Both the position numbers and the translations under genes were made by a program. From NCBI GenBank assembly GCA_029268265.1, contig JAJUGH010000002.1, forward strand, positions 1 to 36,365: a DNA stretch of 36,365 nucleotides, in the 5' to 3' direction. The notes below the pieces were generated by a model. That model worked only from the letters and a program-made list of their open reading frames with translations, was not told the origin of the DNA and did no database searches. Positions 27,573 to 36,365 of this stretch are shown here, one piece after another; the stretch's first letter is position 1; each line of letters opens with the position of its first letter. This DNA is from Alcaligenaceae bacterium (GTDB lineage Bacteria; Pseudomonadota; Gammaproteobacteria; Burkholderiales; Burkholderiaceae_B).

Positions 27573-28555
27573 AAAAGAAGACTTCATCGCTACGACGCCT
27601 GCTGTTGGCCACGCTCGTGATGGGTGTGCCAATGCTCGGCAGTGCCCCGGCCTCCGCCCAGGACTTTCCGTCGAAACCCATAACCTTCGTGGTTCCGTTT
27701 GGCCCGGGTAGCGCTACAGACCAGTTGGCTCGCGCCGTTGCTCAGGGCGTCACGGAAAAGTCGGGTACGACTGTCGTTATCGAGAACAAGCCGGGCGCCA
27801 GCGCCATGATTGGCGCTTCGGATGTTGCGAGAGCTCAACCTGACGGCTACCGCGTGCTGATCACCACCAACACCAGCCATGCCGCCAACCCGCACCTCTA
27901 CAAGCAGCTCAGTTATGACCCGGTGAAGGACTTCGAACCCGTGACGTTGCTCGGCGCGGGCGGGCAGATCATGGTCGTCAATCCCAAGTCAGAGGCCAAG
28001 ACAGTAGAAGACTTCCTGCGCTTGGCCAAGGCAAACCCGGGCAAGCTTTCATTTGGAAGCGGTAGCTCGAGCAGCCGTGTTGCGGGCGAACTTCTTCAGC
28101 AAATGGCCGATGTGGAACTGCTGCATGTGCCATATAAGAGCAATCCGCTGGCGATCACCGACCTCCTTGGGGGGCAGATCGACATGATGATCAGCGACAT
28201 GGCTACCGGCTTGCCGCAGGTGCAAAGCGGCAGCTTGCGAGCACTGGGCGTGACCACGCAGGAGCGTTCAGCCCTGGCTCCGGACGTTCCCACCATCGCA
28301 GAGGCCGGTGTGCCGGGATATGAGATGGGATACTGGTTCGCCGCGTATGTGCCCGCTGGTACACCGGATGAAGTCGTCTCCCGACTGCACTCGCTACTGA
28401 CCGAAGCGACCGAGATGCCCGCTGCCAAGCAATTCTTCCAGCAAACCGGAACGCGAGCCCTGACCTCCACTCCTGAAGAACTCAGGGAATTTCAAGCCGA
28501 TGAAACTGAAAAGTGGGGCAAAATCATCGAGCGCGCAGGCATCGAGAAGTCCTGA
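27569..28555 (+). CDS. Tripartite tricarboxylate transporter substrate-binding protein (Bug/TctC family)
   Basis: Signal peptide ending ASAQD; FPSKPITFVVPFGPGSATDQLARAVAQ; FGSGSSSSRVAGELLQQMADVELLHVPYKSNPLAITDLLGGQIDMM. Confidence 0.95.
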   Translation: MKKKTSSLRRLLLATLVMGVPMLGSAPASAQDFPSKPITFVVPFGPGSATDQLARAVAQGVTEKSGTTVVIENKPGASAMIGASDVARAQPDGYRVLITTNTSHAANPHLYKQLSYDPVKDFEPVTLLGAGGQIMVVNPKSEAKTVEDFLRLAKANPGKLSFGSGSSSSRVAGELLQQMADVELLHVPYKSNPLAITDLLGGQIDMMISDMATGLPQVQSGSLRALGVTTQERSALAPDVPTIAEAGVPGYEMGYWFAAYVPAGTPDEVVSRLHSLLTEATEMPAAKQFFQQTGTRALTSTPEELREFQADETEKWGKIIERAGIEKS

Positions 28556-28657
28556 CGATGACGGGCGGCGGCATACAGGCACACACCATATAGCCCTATA
28601 CAATATCGGCTTTGCAGCACTGGCGGGTACATACCCGCCCACGCCGACCGGAGAAAC

Positions 28658-29146
28658 ATGGAAGCTGTGCCGTTCAATCACGCCGCCGCCCTTGCGGCCT
28701 GCGCACGGGGCGATGAGGCCGCATTTCACCGACTGTTCGACCATGAAGCCCCGCGGATGCTCGCGTTATGCCAGCGACTCGTTCCGACCGACGCCGAAAG
28801 CGTGCTGCATGACGCCTTCGCATTGATTTGGCGTAATGCCGATCAGTACGACGAAACCATGGGCCGTGCTCGAGCCTGGATTTACTGCGTCCTGCGACAT
28901 GTCGCCCGACATCATCGGCTGCGGCAAAATGTGGTTCCACCGGTCTTGGCTCCCTCATTGCCCGGACCCCCGCAGACGGGCGGCAAGCTGGCTGCCCTGG
29001 CGGCCAATGAGCCACTCGCCTACCAGGTGATCGCACACGGATATCTGGACGGCGCAGATTACCGGCGGGTGTCCAGCTGGCTAAGCCGTCGCGAATCCGA
29101 CCTTCGGGATGCGATTCGAGATGCATTCATCGAGGTCTCGGCATGA
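28658..29146 (+). CDS. ECF-type RNA polymerase sigma factor, divergent region 4
   Basis: ACARGDEAAFHRLFDHEAPRMLALCQRLVPTDAESVLHDAFALIWRNADQYDETMGRARAWIYCVLRHVARHHRL resembles sigma region 2 of SigK-like ECFs. Confidence 0.8.
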   Translation: MEAVPFNHAAALAACARGDEAAFHRLFDHEAPRMLALCQRLVPTDAESVLHDAFALIWRNADQYDETMGRARAWIYCVLRHVARHHRLRQNVVPPVLAPSLPGPPQTGGKLAALAANEPLAYQVIAHGYLDGADYRRVSSWLSRRESDLRDAIRDAFIEVSA

Positions 29147-30273
29147 GCTCGGAGCCGCGTGAAGAGACCCTTGCCAAGGACGTGCGCGTTGCCGAATACA
29201 TCTGCGGCCTGCTTTCTCCGGCTGAAAGCGCCCAAGTGCACGCACTGCTGGCTCGTGATGATGAGGCGCTGGCGATCGGGCTGCAATGGGAAGCCGAACT
29301 GCTGTCTCTGGTTGACGCGCTTCCTCCCGTATCGCCCCCGGCAAGCCTGCGCGAGCGCCTGCAGCGCAGCTTGAATATCGGTCCGCCACAAGCCCCCATC
29401 CAGACACAGCTTCTGCGCCGCCGTTCCCAGGAGCACGACTCGGTTGCCATACCTGCGCAGACGCTGAGCGAGCGAGCCGCCGTTGTTAATCCCGCCCCTC
29501 CAGCGGCGGAACCAACCCGCCCTACTGTCCATTCTTTTACGGCTTCGCCGACGCGCGCTAGCCCCACCGGGGTCGATGGCGCGGCGGAACACGCGTCGGA
29601 ACCCGCAGCAGAAGAAGCGCGCCCGCGCGCAAAGACCGCCGGGCCGGTAAGCAGTGGATCAAACGGCTCACCCGGCCTGGCATCGTCCGCACATTCCCGC
29701 GGCCCGTCATCCGACCACGAACGGGCGCTGCTGCGCAAGCTGTGGCTGTGGCGGCTGATCGCATTGGGTGCCGCGGCCGCGGCCATCGTCGGGTTCATGT
29801 TGCCCGGCGAGCCCCCTCCTCCACCGGTTCAGATCGTGAAGGTGGCCCCGACACGGGCGGCCATTCTGATGGCGCCCGGCACCAGCAGTACGCCGGGCTG
29901 GACCGCCACGCTCGACGTCGATGGCAATCTGATGATGCAACCGCTGGTGCACACCGAGGTACCGCTGGGTTCGCAAGTGTTGCTCTGGACTCGAAGTGCC
30001 CGTGTACCCGAGCCTCGCCTTCTCGGCAAGATCGACCCCAATCGGCCCGTGCAGGTACCGGCGGCGACTCTGGGCGCGCTGGCCGAAGATCAGCTCTTCG
30101 AAATCACGTTGGAAAAAGACGAGGATGCGGCGGAAGGTGTGCCCAACGGGCCGATTCTCTTCATCGGGCAGATGACCGTCTTCGCTGCGGGTGCGGCGAC
30201 TATGCCCGATACCGCGTCCGGCGCATCGGATGCCTCTGGGGCATCGGCCGGTACGATCACTACACAGCCGTGA
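29143..30273 (+). CDS. Anti-sigma factor, RskA-like, single-pass membrane protein
   Basis: VAEYICGLLSPAESAQVHALLARDDEALAIGLQWEAEL; TM LWLWRLIALGAAAAAIVGFML; C-terminal RskA-like domain; overlaps the sigma gene by ATGA. Confidence 0.85.
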   Translation: MSSEPREETLAKDVRVAEYICGLLSPAESAQVHALLARDDEALAIGLQWEAELLSLVDALPPVSPPASLRERLQRSLNIGPPQAPIQTQLLRRRSQEHDSVAIPAQTLSERAAVVNPAPPAAEPTRPTVHSFTASPTRASPTGVDGAAEHASEPAAEEARPRAKTAGPVSSGSNGSPGLASSAHSRGPSSDHERALLRKLWLWRLIALGAAAAAIVGFMLPGEPPPPPVQIVKVAPTRAAILMAPGTSSTPGWTATLDVDGNLMMQPLVHTEVPLGSQVLLWTRSARVPEPRLLGKIDPNRPVQVPAATLGALAEDQLFEITLEKDEDAAEGVPNGPILFIGQMTVFAAGAATMPDTASGASDASGASAGTITTQP

Positions 30274-30282
30274 AGGGGCAAC

Positions 30283-30317
30283 GGGGCTGAAGGCGGTTTC
30301 GCCCAGGCCCCAGCCCC
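30283..30317. terminator. GC-rich nested hairpin between convergent genes
   Basis: GGGGCTG...CAGCCCC arms with inner GGCG/CGCC between the anti-sigma gene (+) and merR (-). Confidence 0.45.
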
Positions 30318-30326
30318 AGCTGGCAC

Positions 30327-30752
30327 TCAGGAAGACAAGTGGAAATCGCCGCTGACGCCGGATTCAGCCGGCGATGCTTCTACGGCGGCCGCCAGGCTAT
30401 CACGAATGGCAATCAGGTCTGAACGCAGCGACTGCAGCTCGCTGGCGCTGAGCCGCACCGCGGCTTCCGGATCATAGGCGGCACGATCCGAAGCGTCTCC
30501 CAGACGATTTCGCGCACCGCTAATGGTAAAGCCTTCTTCGTAGAGGAGATGGCGGATCCGGCGGATCAGCAGGACTTCATGATGTTGGTAATAGCGGCGG
30601 TTGCCACGCCGTTTGAGCGGCTTGAGCTGAGTGAACTCCTGTTCCCAATAGCGCAAGACATGTGGCTTGACGCAACAAAGTTCGCTCACTTCGCCGATGG
30701 TGAAATAGCGTTTTGCAGGGATGGGGGGCAGATTGACGGAAGTTTCGCTCAT
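30327..30752 (-). CDS. MerR-family transcriptional regulator
   Basis: RYFTIGEVSELCCVKPHVLRYWEQEFTQLKPLKRRGNRRYYQHHEVLLIRRIRHLLYEEGFTI. Confidence 0.94.
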   Translation of the reverse strand: MSETSVNLPPIPAKRYFTIGEVSELCCVKPHVLRYWEQEFTQLKPLKRRGNRRYYQHHEVLLIRRIRHLLYEEGFTISGARNRLGDASDRAAYDPEAAVRLSASELQSLRSDLIAIRDSLAAAVEASPAESGVSGDFHLSS

Positions 30753-30796
30753 GCTCGTGAAATGCAGTGGGGCCGCTTATCGTAACTGCGTGTCTG

Positions 30797-31114
30797 TCAG
30801 GCCTTGCCGTTGGGCAGACCGGCCTGTTCGACGACGCTCTTCAACTTCTGGCTGGCATGGAACGTTACCACGCGACGCGCGGCAATGGGAATCACCTCGC
30901 CGGTCTTCGGGTTGCGACCCGGACGGGGCGGCTTGTCTCGTACCTGGAAATTGCCGAAGCCGGACAGTTTGACTTCTTCGCCACGGGCCAGGGCCTCACG
31001 GATCTCCTCGAAGAATGTATCAACGATGTCCTTGGCTTCGCGTTTATTGAGGCCGACCCGCTCGAACAGAAGTTCGGCGAGCTCAGCCTTCGTCAGTGTA
31101 CGCTCTACTGTCAT
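30797..31114 (-). CDS. ihfA: Integration host factor subunit alpha
   Basis: [67 protein letters not shown]; follows pheT. Confidence 0.97.
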   Translation of the reverse strand: MTVERTLTKAELAELLFERVGLNKREAKDIVDTFFEEIREALARGEEVKLSGFGNFQVRDKPPRPGRNPKTGEVIPIAARRVVTFHASQKLKSVVEQAGLPNGKA

Positions 31115-31136
31115 GTTGAGCCTTCCTCAAGCGTTC

Positions 31137-33545
31137 TCATGCGCGCTGGCGTGCGCCGTGTTGATCGGTGAGCGCCTGCAGCAACGCTGCCATGCAAGCA
31201 TCGACGGTTGCGTCGTCCAGCGTGGCTTGTGGGTTCTGCAACCAGAAGCGGAATGCGAGGCTCTTTTCTTCGTTGGCGGCGGACTTGTCACGCCAGACGT
31301 CGAACAGTCGAACATCTCTCACAATAGCTAGATTAGCATCCGAAGCGACGGCTCGGGTAAGCGTGTCCAGCAATTCCTGGTAAGACACCGATGCATCCAC
31401 CCAGACGGCCAGATCGCGGATGACCACGGGCTGACGCGAAAGCTCGCCCAGTTCCGGCATGGCTACCGATGAGATAGCGTCGACGTCCACTTCAAAGACC
31501 ACAGGCGCATGGCCGAGTTCGGCTTTCTGGACCCAGCGCGGGTGCAGCTCACCAATCCACCCTATGATCTTGCCCTCGAGTTCGAGTTGCGCGCTACGGC
31601 CGGGGTGAAGGGCCGGGTGAACCGCGGGAACATACCGCACTGCATTGGCGCGCCGACCAATCAGGGCGGCCAGATCCGCCTTCATATCGTAGAAGTCCAC
31701 TGGACGAGTGGCCGCGCCCCATTGTTCGTCGTAGGCCGGTCCCCATGCAGCCGCGGCAAGCCGATTGGGCTGCTCCACGCCTGCCACGGTCAGGTCTCCA
31801 TCGCGAACGTCGGGGTTGCGCCAGAACACACGACCAAGCTCGAACACGCGTACGCGGCTTTGGCGCCGCCGCATGTTGTGCGCAATGTTGGCGACCAGCC
31901 CGCCGATGAGCGTGCTGCGCATTACTGCCAGCTGACTCGCGATGGGGTTCAGCAAGCGGATCGGATCGTCCCGGCCGGCATAGTCGCGTTCCCAGGCCTC
32001 TTCGACGAAGGAGAAGTTGATGACTTCCTGATAGTCGAGCGCCGCGAGACGTGCACGCAATTCATGCGGGCCGCGGCGCGTTTCCGGAAGCGAGAGCATT
32101 TTGGCGCGAGCGCGGGGAGGCTGGTCGGGAATGCGCTCGAAGCCGTAGATGCGGGCGACCTCTTCGATGAGGTCCTCTTCGATGACGAGGTCAAAGCGAT
32201 AGCTCGGCGGCTCGACCACGAAAACATCGCCTTCGATCGTGAACTGCATGCCGAGCCGCGTGAAGACGTCCTTGACCTCGTCCTGCTCCACCGGAATTCC
32301 GAGCACGCGGCGGCAGCGGTCCAGGCGCATGCGCACAGGCTTACGCTCAGGCAGCGTAATGATTTGATCGTCTAGCGGCCCCACCTGCCCACCGCAGATA
32401 TCGACGATGAGACGGGTCATGTATTCGAGGTCTTCCGGGATATTCGCAAAGTCGACGCCGCGCTCGAAGCGATGGCTGGCTTCGGAGCTGAATTTGTAGC
32501 GCCGTGCGCGCCCCATGATGGCCTCGGGCCACCAGAACGCGCCTTCCAGGTAGATGTCGGTGGTGTCCAGGGTGACTGCGGTGGCCTCGCCACCCATGAT
32601 GCCGGCCATGCTCTCGACCACGTCGCCGGCGGCAATGATGCCGACGTCGGGCTGCAACGCCACCACCTGGCCGCTGAGCAGCTCCAGGCTTTCGCCCTCG
32701 CGCGCCCAGCGAACCGTCAGGCCGGCTGCGATGCGCTTGATGTCGAACACGTGAGTCGGGCGTCCGAGCTCGAGCATCACATAATTCGAAATATCAACCA
32801 GCGCGGAAATGGAGCGCTGCCCTGCCCGCTCCAGCCGCTCCTTCATCCAGGATGGGGTTTCCGCGCGGGCGTTCACCCCCCGAATGACGCGGCCGGCGAA
32901 CCGGCCGCATAGATCAGCCGCTTCCACAGTGACGGGTAGCCGATCATTTATGGTGGGCGTGACGGCCTCGAATTCCGGCGTCTTTACAGGCGCACCGGTA
33001 AGTGCCGCAACTTCACGGGCCACCCCACGAATCGACAGGCAGTCGGCGCGATTTGGCGTGAGCTTGAGCGTAAAGACGGTGTCGTCAAGGTCGAGATAGT
33101 GGCGCAAGTCAGCGCCCACCGGGGCATCCGCCTTTAGCTCGAGCAGTCCGGCATGGTCTTCGGACATGCCAAGCTCACGCGCCGAGCACAGCATGCCGGC
33201 CGACGCCACACCACGCATCTTCACCGCGCCGATCTTCATGCCGCCTGGCAATTCGGCGCCCACACGAGCCAGTGGTACCTTGAGCCCGGCGGCGGCATTC
33301 GGTGCTCCGCAGACAATCTGCAGCGATTCGCCGCTGCCATCGTCGACGCGGCACACCCGCAGACGGTCGGCATTCGGATGTTGTTCCACCTCGATGATAT
33401 GCCCCACCACGATGCCGTTGAAGGGTGGCGCAGCGGCCTGGGTCTCTTCGACCTCGAGGCCCGCCATTGTCAGGCGATGGGACAACTCCTCGGTGTCGAG
33501 GTCGGGATTGACGTAGGCACGAAGCCAGGATTCCGGAAATAGCAT
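31137..33545 (-). CDS. pheT: Phenylalanine-tRNA ligase beta subunit
   Basis: 802 aa starting MLFPESWLRAYVNPDLDTEELSHRLTMAGLEVEE, with tRNA-binding, B3/B4, B5 and FDX-ACB regions. Confidence 0.97.
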   Translation of the reverse strand: MLFPESWLRAYVNPDLDTEELSHRLTMAGLEVEETQAAAPPFNGIVVGHIIEVEQHPNADRLRVCRVDDGSGESLQIVCGAPNAAAGLKVPLARVGAELPGGMKIGAVKMRGVASAGMLCSARELGMSEDHAGLLELKADAPVGADLRHYLDLDDTVFTLKLTPNRADCLSIRGVAREVAALTGAPVKTPEFEAVTPTINDRLPVTVEAADLCGRFAGRVIRGVNARAETPSWMKERLERAGQRSISALVDISNYVMLELGRPTHVFDIKRIAAGLTVRWAREGESLELLSGQVVALQPDVGIIAAGDVVESMAGIMGGEATAVTLDTTDIYLEGAFWWPEAIMGRARRYKFSSEASHRFERGVDFANIPEDLEYMTRLIVDICGGQVGPLDDQIITLPERKPVRMRLDRCRRVLGIPVEQDEVKDVFTRLGMQFTIEGDVFVVEPPSYRFDLVIEEDLIEEVARIYGFERIPDQPPRARAKMLSLPETRRGPHELRARLAALDYQEVINFSFVEEAWERDYAGRDDPIRLLNPIASQLAVMRSTLIGGLVANIAHNMRRRQSRVRVFELGRVFWRNPDVRDGDLTVAGVEQPNRLAAAAWGPAYDEQWGAATRPVDFYDMKADLAALIGRRANAVRYVPAVHPALHPGRSAQLELEGKIIGWIGELHPRWVQKAELGHAPVVFEVDVDAISSVAMPELGELSRQPVVIRDLAVWVDASVSYQELLDTLTRAVASDANLAIVRDVRLFDVWRDKSAANEEKSLAFRFWLQNPQATLDDATVDACMAALLQALTDQHGARQRA

Positions 33546-33577
33546 GGTCTACTCGATGTCAGGCAGTCTGTGGGAGT

Positions 33578-34600
33578 TCAGCGATTGAACTGGCGCAGGA
33601 AACGCAAATCGCCTTCAAAGAACAGGCGCAGGTCGTTCACGCCGTAGCGAAGCATGGCAAGGCGCTCCAGGCCGGAGCCGAAGGCGAAGCCTATGTAACG
33701 CTCGGGATCGAGACCAAAGTTGCGTACCACCTGGGGATGGACCTGCCCGGAACCAGAGATCTCCAGCCACCGCCCCTTGTTCGGGCCGGAGGTGAACATC
33801 ATGTCGATTTCGGCAGACGGTTCGGTAAACGGGAAAAAGGAAGGGCGGAAACGAACGGAGAGGTCGTCGGTTTCGAAGAACGCCCGCAGGAAATCGGTGT
33901 ACACGCCCTTCAGGTCCGCGAACGAGATATCCTCTGCGATCCACAAGCCTTCGACCTGATGGAACATCGGGGAGTGCGTCGCGTCGCTATCGACCCGGTA
34001 GGTGCGGCCGGGGGCGATCAGCTTGATGGGCGGCTTGTGCATGCGTGCATAGCGCACCTGCATCGGGCTGGTGTGGGTACGGAGCAGCAACGGCAAGCCC
34101 TGATCGTCGTTCATGTCGACGTAAAAGGTGTCCTGCATGGAACGCGCCGGATGGTTCTCCGGGTTGTTCAGCGCCGTGAAGTTGGTCCAGTCGTTCTCGA
34201 TCTCGGGGCCGTCGGCCACGTCGAATCCGATGGAGCGGAAGATCGCCTCAACGCGCTGCCACGCCTGAATCACCGGATGAATACCGCCAAAACCACGGCC
34301 TCGTCCAGGCAAGGTCACGTCGATGGTCTCGGCTGCCAGCCGTCGGTCGAGATCGGCCTGCTGCAGTTCGGCTCGCCGCGCGTTGAGCAGGGATTCGATC
34401 TCCTGCTTCAGCACGTTGATGCGTGCGCCCTCTTCCCGGCGACGCTCCGGCTCGAGGCCGCCCAGCGCCTTCAACATGGCGGTGAGCGCACCCTGCTTGC
34501 CAAGAAAGCGCGCCTTGGCGTTTTCAAGCGCTGCGGCATCGGCCGCCTGCGCGAACTGTTCTTTCGCCTGGACGATCAGATCATCGGGCTGGCTTGTCAT
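33578..34600 (-). CDS. pheS: Phenylalanine-tRNA ligase alpha subunit
   Basis: [64 protein letters not shown]; class II motifs; MTSQPDD start at 34600. Confidence 0.97.
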   Translation of the reverse strand: MTSQPDDLIVQAKEQFAQAADAAALENAKARFLGKQGALTAMLKALGGLEPERRREEGARINVLKQEIESLLNARRAELQQADLDRRLAAETIDVTLPGRGRGFGGIHPVIQAWQRVEAIFRSIGFDVADGPEIENDWTNFTALNNPENHPARSMQDTFYVDMNDDQGLPLLLRTHTSPMQVRYARMHKPPIKLIAPGRTYRVDSDATHSPMFHQVEGLWIAEDISFADLKGVYTDFLRAFFETDDLSVRFRPSFFPFTEPSAEIDMMFTSGPNKGRWLEISGSGQVHPQVVRNFGLDPERYIGFAFGSGLERLAMLRYGVNDLRLFFEGDLRFLRQFNR

Positions 34601-34669
34601 TTCGTACCCTTCCAAATGCAAACGGAGCCCCATGGAGCCCCGTTCACAGACAAACAGTATCTTGGCCGA

Positions 34670-35029
34670 TCAGGAAGCCAGAGCTGCCTTGGCCTGCTGG
34701 ACTACCGCTGCAAAGCCGGCCTTGTCGTTCACCGCCATGTCCGCAAGGACCTTGCGATCGAGTTCGATCTGGGCCTTCTTGGTGCCGGCGATGAAGGCGC
34801 TGTAAGTCACGCCCAGTTCACGGCAAGCCGCATTGATACGAGTAATCCAGAGAGCACGGAATGTGCGCTTCTTGTTGCGACGATCACGGTAGGCATACTG
34901 CCCAGCCTTCATGACCGCCTGTTTGGCAACCCGGAATACATTACCGCGGCGACCGCGATAGCCCTTGGCTGCCTTGATGACCTTCTTGTGACGTGCGCGG
35001 GCGGTAACGCCGCGTTTTACGCGTGGCAT
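34670..35029 (-). CDS. rplT: 50S ribosomal protein L20
   Basis: [62 protein letters not shown]. Confidence 0.98.
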   Translation of the reverse strand: MPRVKRGVTARARHKKVIKAAKGYRGRRGNVFRVAKQAVMKAGQYAYRDRRNKKRTFRALWITRINAACRELGVTYSAFIAGTKKAQIELDRKVLADMAVNDKAGFAAVVQQAKAALAS

Positions 35030-35045
35030 GTTTGAACTCCTTTAA

Positions 35046-35243
35046 TCAAGCGAAAGGCATCATTGCCTTGACAGAAGCGACGTCGGCGTCGTGCACTGCG
35101 GTGGAACCGCGCAGCTGACGCTTGTTCTTGGTCGTCTTCTTGGTGAGGATGTGGCGCTTGAACGCCTGACCCCGCTTGATGGAGCCGCTACCGCGAACCT
35201 TAAAGCGCTTGGAGGCGCTTTTCTTGGTCTTCATCTTGGGCAT
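35046..35243 (-). CDS. rpmI: 50S ribosomal protein L35
   Basis: [46 protein letters not shown]. Confidence 0.98.
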   Translation of the reverse strand: MPKMKTKKSASKRFKVRGSGSIKRGQAFKRHILTKKTTKNKRQLRGSTAVHDADVASVKAMMPFA

Positions 35244-35425
35244 GATGATTCAACTCTTGTAATGCATACGCAGGTGGCGATCAAACCATACTGACCACAC
35301 TTCTCAAAACCCGACACATGCTTTTCTAACCCCGCGTCCTTGGTAAAGATCCGCTTAAAGGGGCATTTCGCGAAGAAGGGACTTAAAGGCAGATAGCCCA
35401 AGCCCAATCCGAACGAAAGCCCTTG

Positions 35426-35455
35426 ATTATAGATTGCACACAGGCCTGTTGTCCA
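35426..35455 (-). promoter_or_regulatory. Putative sigma-70 promoter of rpmI-rplT-pheS-pheT-ihfA-merR
   Basis: Minus strand TGGACA-N18-TATAAT (35455-35426), leaving a leader of about 175 nt before rpmI. Confidence 0.6.
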
Positions 35456-35482
35456 ACGGCAAGCGAGTCCTGTTTGAAGGAC

Positions 35483-36238
35483 TCAGAATGCGGCGCTCAC
35501 GCCCACCACTACAGTCGCCTTGCCCATGTACCGGCCATGGCTGTTTGTGTAGAGATCGCGATCAGCGTCCGTATCCACGTAAGTAAGCGAGGCCCCGAAC
35601 CGGCCGAACTGACGGCTGAGGCCGATGCTCCAGTCCGTGTACGAGCCTTCGCTCCAGTTGCGTATTTCCTGCCGCCCAACGTGGCCACTCAACTCGATAC
35701 CGTAAAGGCCGGTGGGCCAGGCGGCGCTGAGATCGAAATACTGGCTGTGCTTGCTATCCGGAGTCCCGAAAAGGTCAGTGAACGCGTGGGAGTACTTGAA
35801 CGAAACGGGGCCATAGCCGACCGAGACATATGCTTCCGTGGTGTCAGGATCATTGAATCCACCCGGGTACCGGCCGGGATAATAATAGTGCAGCACGCCC
35901 ACATCAAGGGTTACGTCATTGGCAAACGAGCGGCTGTAGCCGCCATAGAAATCCATTTCCACGCTCGAGGAAACATCCGGGTCCGCATCGGAAAGCCAAC
36001 TGATGCTGGAGTTCCAGTTCCCCACGTAAAAACCGCTGCTGTGGCCGATGTCGAAGCCTCCCTGTACGGCCGGTTTACCGTTGGTCTGCATCAGCCCGCG
36101 GTATCGGTAGTCGGTGGCCACCCCCAGGTTGGCAGACAACGTCCAATCAGACTCCTCGGCCGCGGTTTGCGCCTGCGCCGACGCCATCACGGCTATAGAT
36201 AGCCCCGCGGCCCATAAAGCCCTGCCCAAATGTTTCAT
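35483..36238 (-). CDS. TorF family putative porin (TIGR02001/Gcw_chp-like)
   Basis: Signal peptide MKHLGRALWAAGLSIAVMASAQAQT; WTLSANLGVATDYRYRGLMQTNGKPAVQGGFDIGHSSGFYVGNWNSSISW. Confidence 0.9.
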   Translation of the reverse strand: MKHLGRALWAAGLSIAVMASAQAQTAAEESDWTLSANLGVATDYRYRGLMQTNGKPAVQGGFDIGHSSGFYVGNWNSSISWLSDADPDVSSSVEMDFYGGYSRSFANDVTLDVGVLHYYYPGRYPGGFNDPDTTEAYVSVGYGPVSFKYSHAFTDLFGTPDSKHSQYFDLSAAWPTGLYGIELSGHVGRQEIRNWSEGSYTDWSIGLSRQFGRFGASLTYVDTDADRDLYTNSHGRYMGKATVVVGVSAAF

Positions 36239-36253
36239 GGTTACACTCCTTGT

Positions 36254-36278
36254 GTTGAACGGTTACGAGTCGTTCAAC
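36254..36278. repeat. Inverted repeat GTTGAACG-N9-CGTTCAAC in the TorF 5' region
   Basis: Perfect 8-bp arms (36254-36261, 36271-36278) immediately downstream of the putative sigma-54 site. Confidence 0.7.
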
Positions 36279-36293
36279 GCAAAGGCCATGCCA
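36278..36293 (-). promoter_or_regulatory. Candidate sigma-54 promoter upstream of the TorF porin
   Basis: Minus strand TGGCATG-GCCT-TTGCG against consensus TGGCACG-N4-TTGCW, about 40 nt before the ATG. Confidence 0.6.
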
Positions 36294-36365
36294 TTTTTGC
36301 TCTCCGTATATGGCCGGATCTGTGTCTGACAGGCGGCGAGTCAGTGCACTGTCGCGGCGCGGCAT

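Noticed and set aside
33737-35035. 432-aa plus-strand ORF opposite pheS/rplT
   Set aside because: Antisense to highly conserved housekeeping genes; not protein-like.
36147-36365. 72-aa minus-strand ORF at the window end
   Set aside because: Runs through the TorF promoter region into its signal peptide in another frame; likely spurious.

Overview
The window is about 36 kb of high-GC betaproteobacterial chromosome, Alcaligenaceae-like in gene content (inference). Proposed gene blocks in order: an ATM1-type ABC exporter fragment; MFS transporter; D,D-endopeptidase; NRDE protein; alpha/beta hydrolase; an SOS mutagenesis cassette (imuA-imuB-dnaE2) with a perfect LexA box; YqeY-like protein; Old Yellow Enzyme; Ktr/Trk potassium uptake pair; tRNA-Pro(GGG) with a terminator; a compact curli/functional amyloid locus (csgE-csgF-csgG-subunit-csgH-like-LuxR regulator); a SUF Fe-S operon (Rrf2-sufB-C-D-S-U-sufT, plus osmC); a LysR/AtuA/Bug-type locus; an ECF sigma/anti-sigma pair; rpmI-rplT-pheS-pheT-ihfA-merR; and a TorF-like porin. 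No CRISPR array, transposase, integrase or rRNA was seen. The most unusual region is the curli locus. It has a single subunit with tight 11-residue repeats and a CsgB-like basic C-terminus, a CsgC/CsgH-like protein with no signal peptide, a perfect 11-bp intergenic hairpin, and a regulator whose receiver domain lacks the phospho-acceptor Asp. Other points worth checking are an apparently N-terminally shortened ImuB, a perfect operator inside the SUF promoter, a CxxCH tail on the OYE, and a candidate sigma-54 promoter before the TorF porin. All family calls come from reading the translated sequences and from memory of the families; no database search was run.
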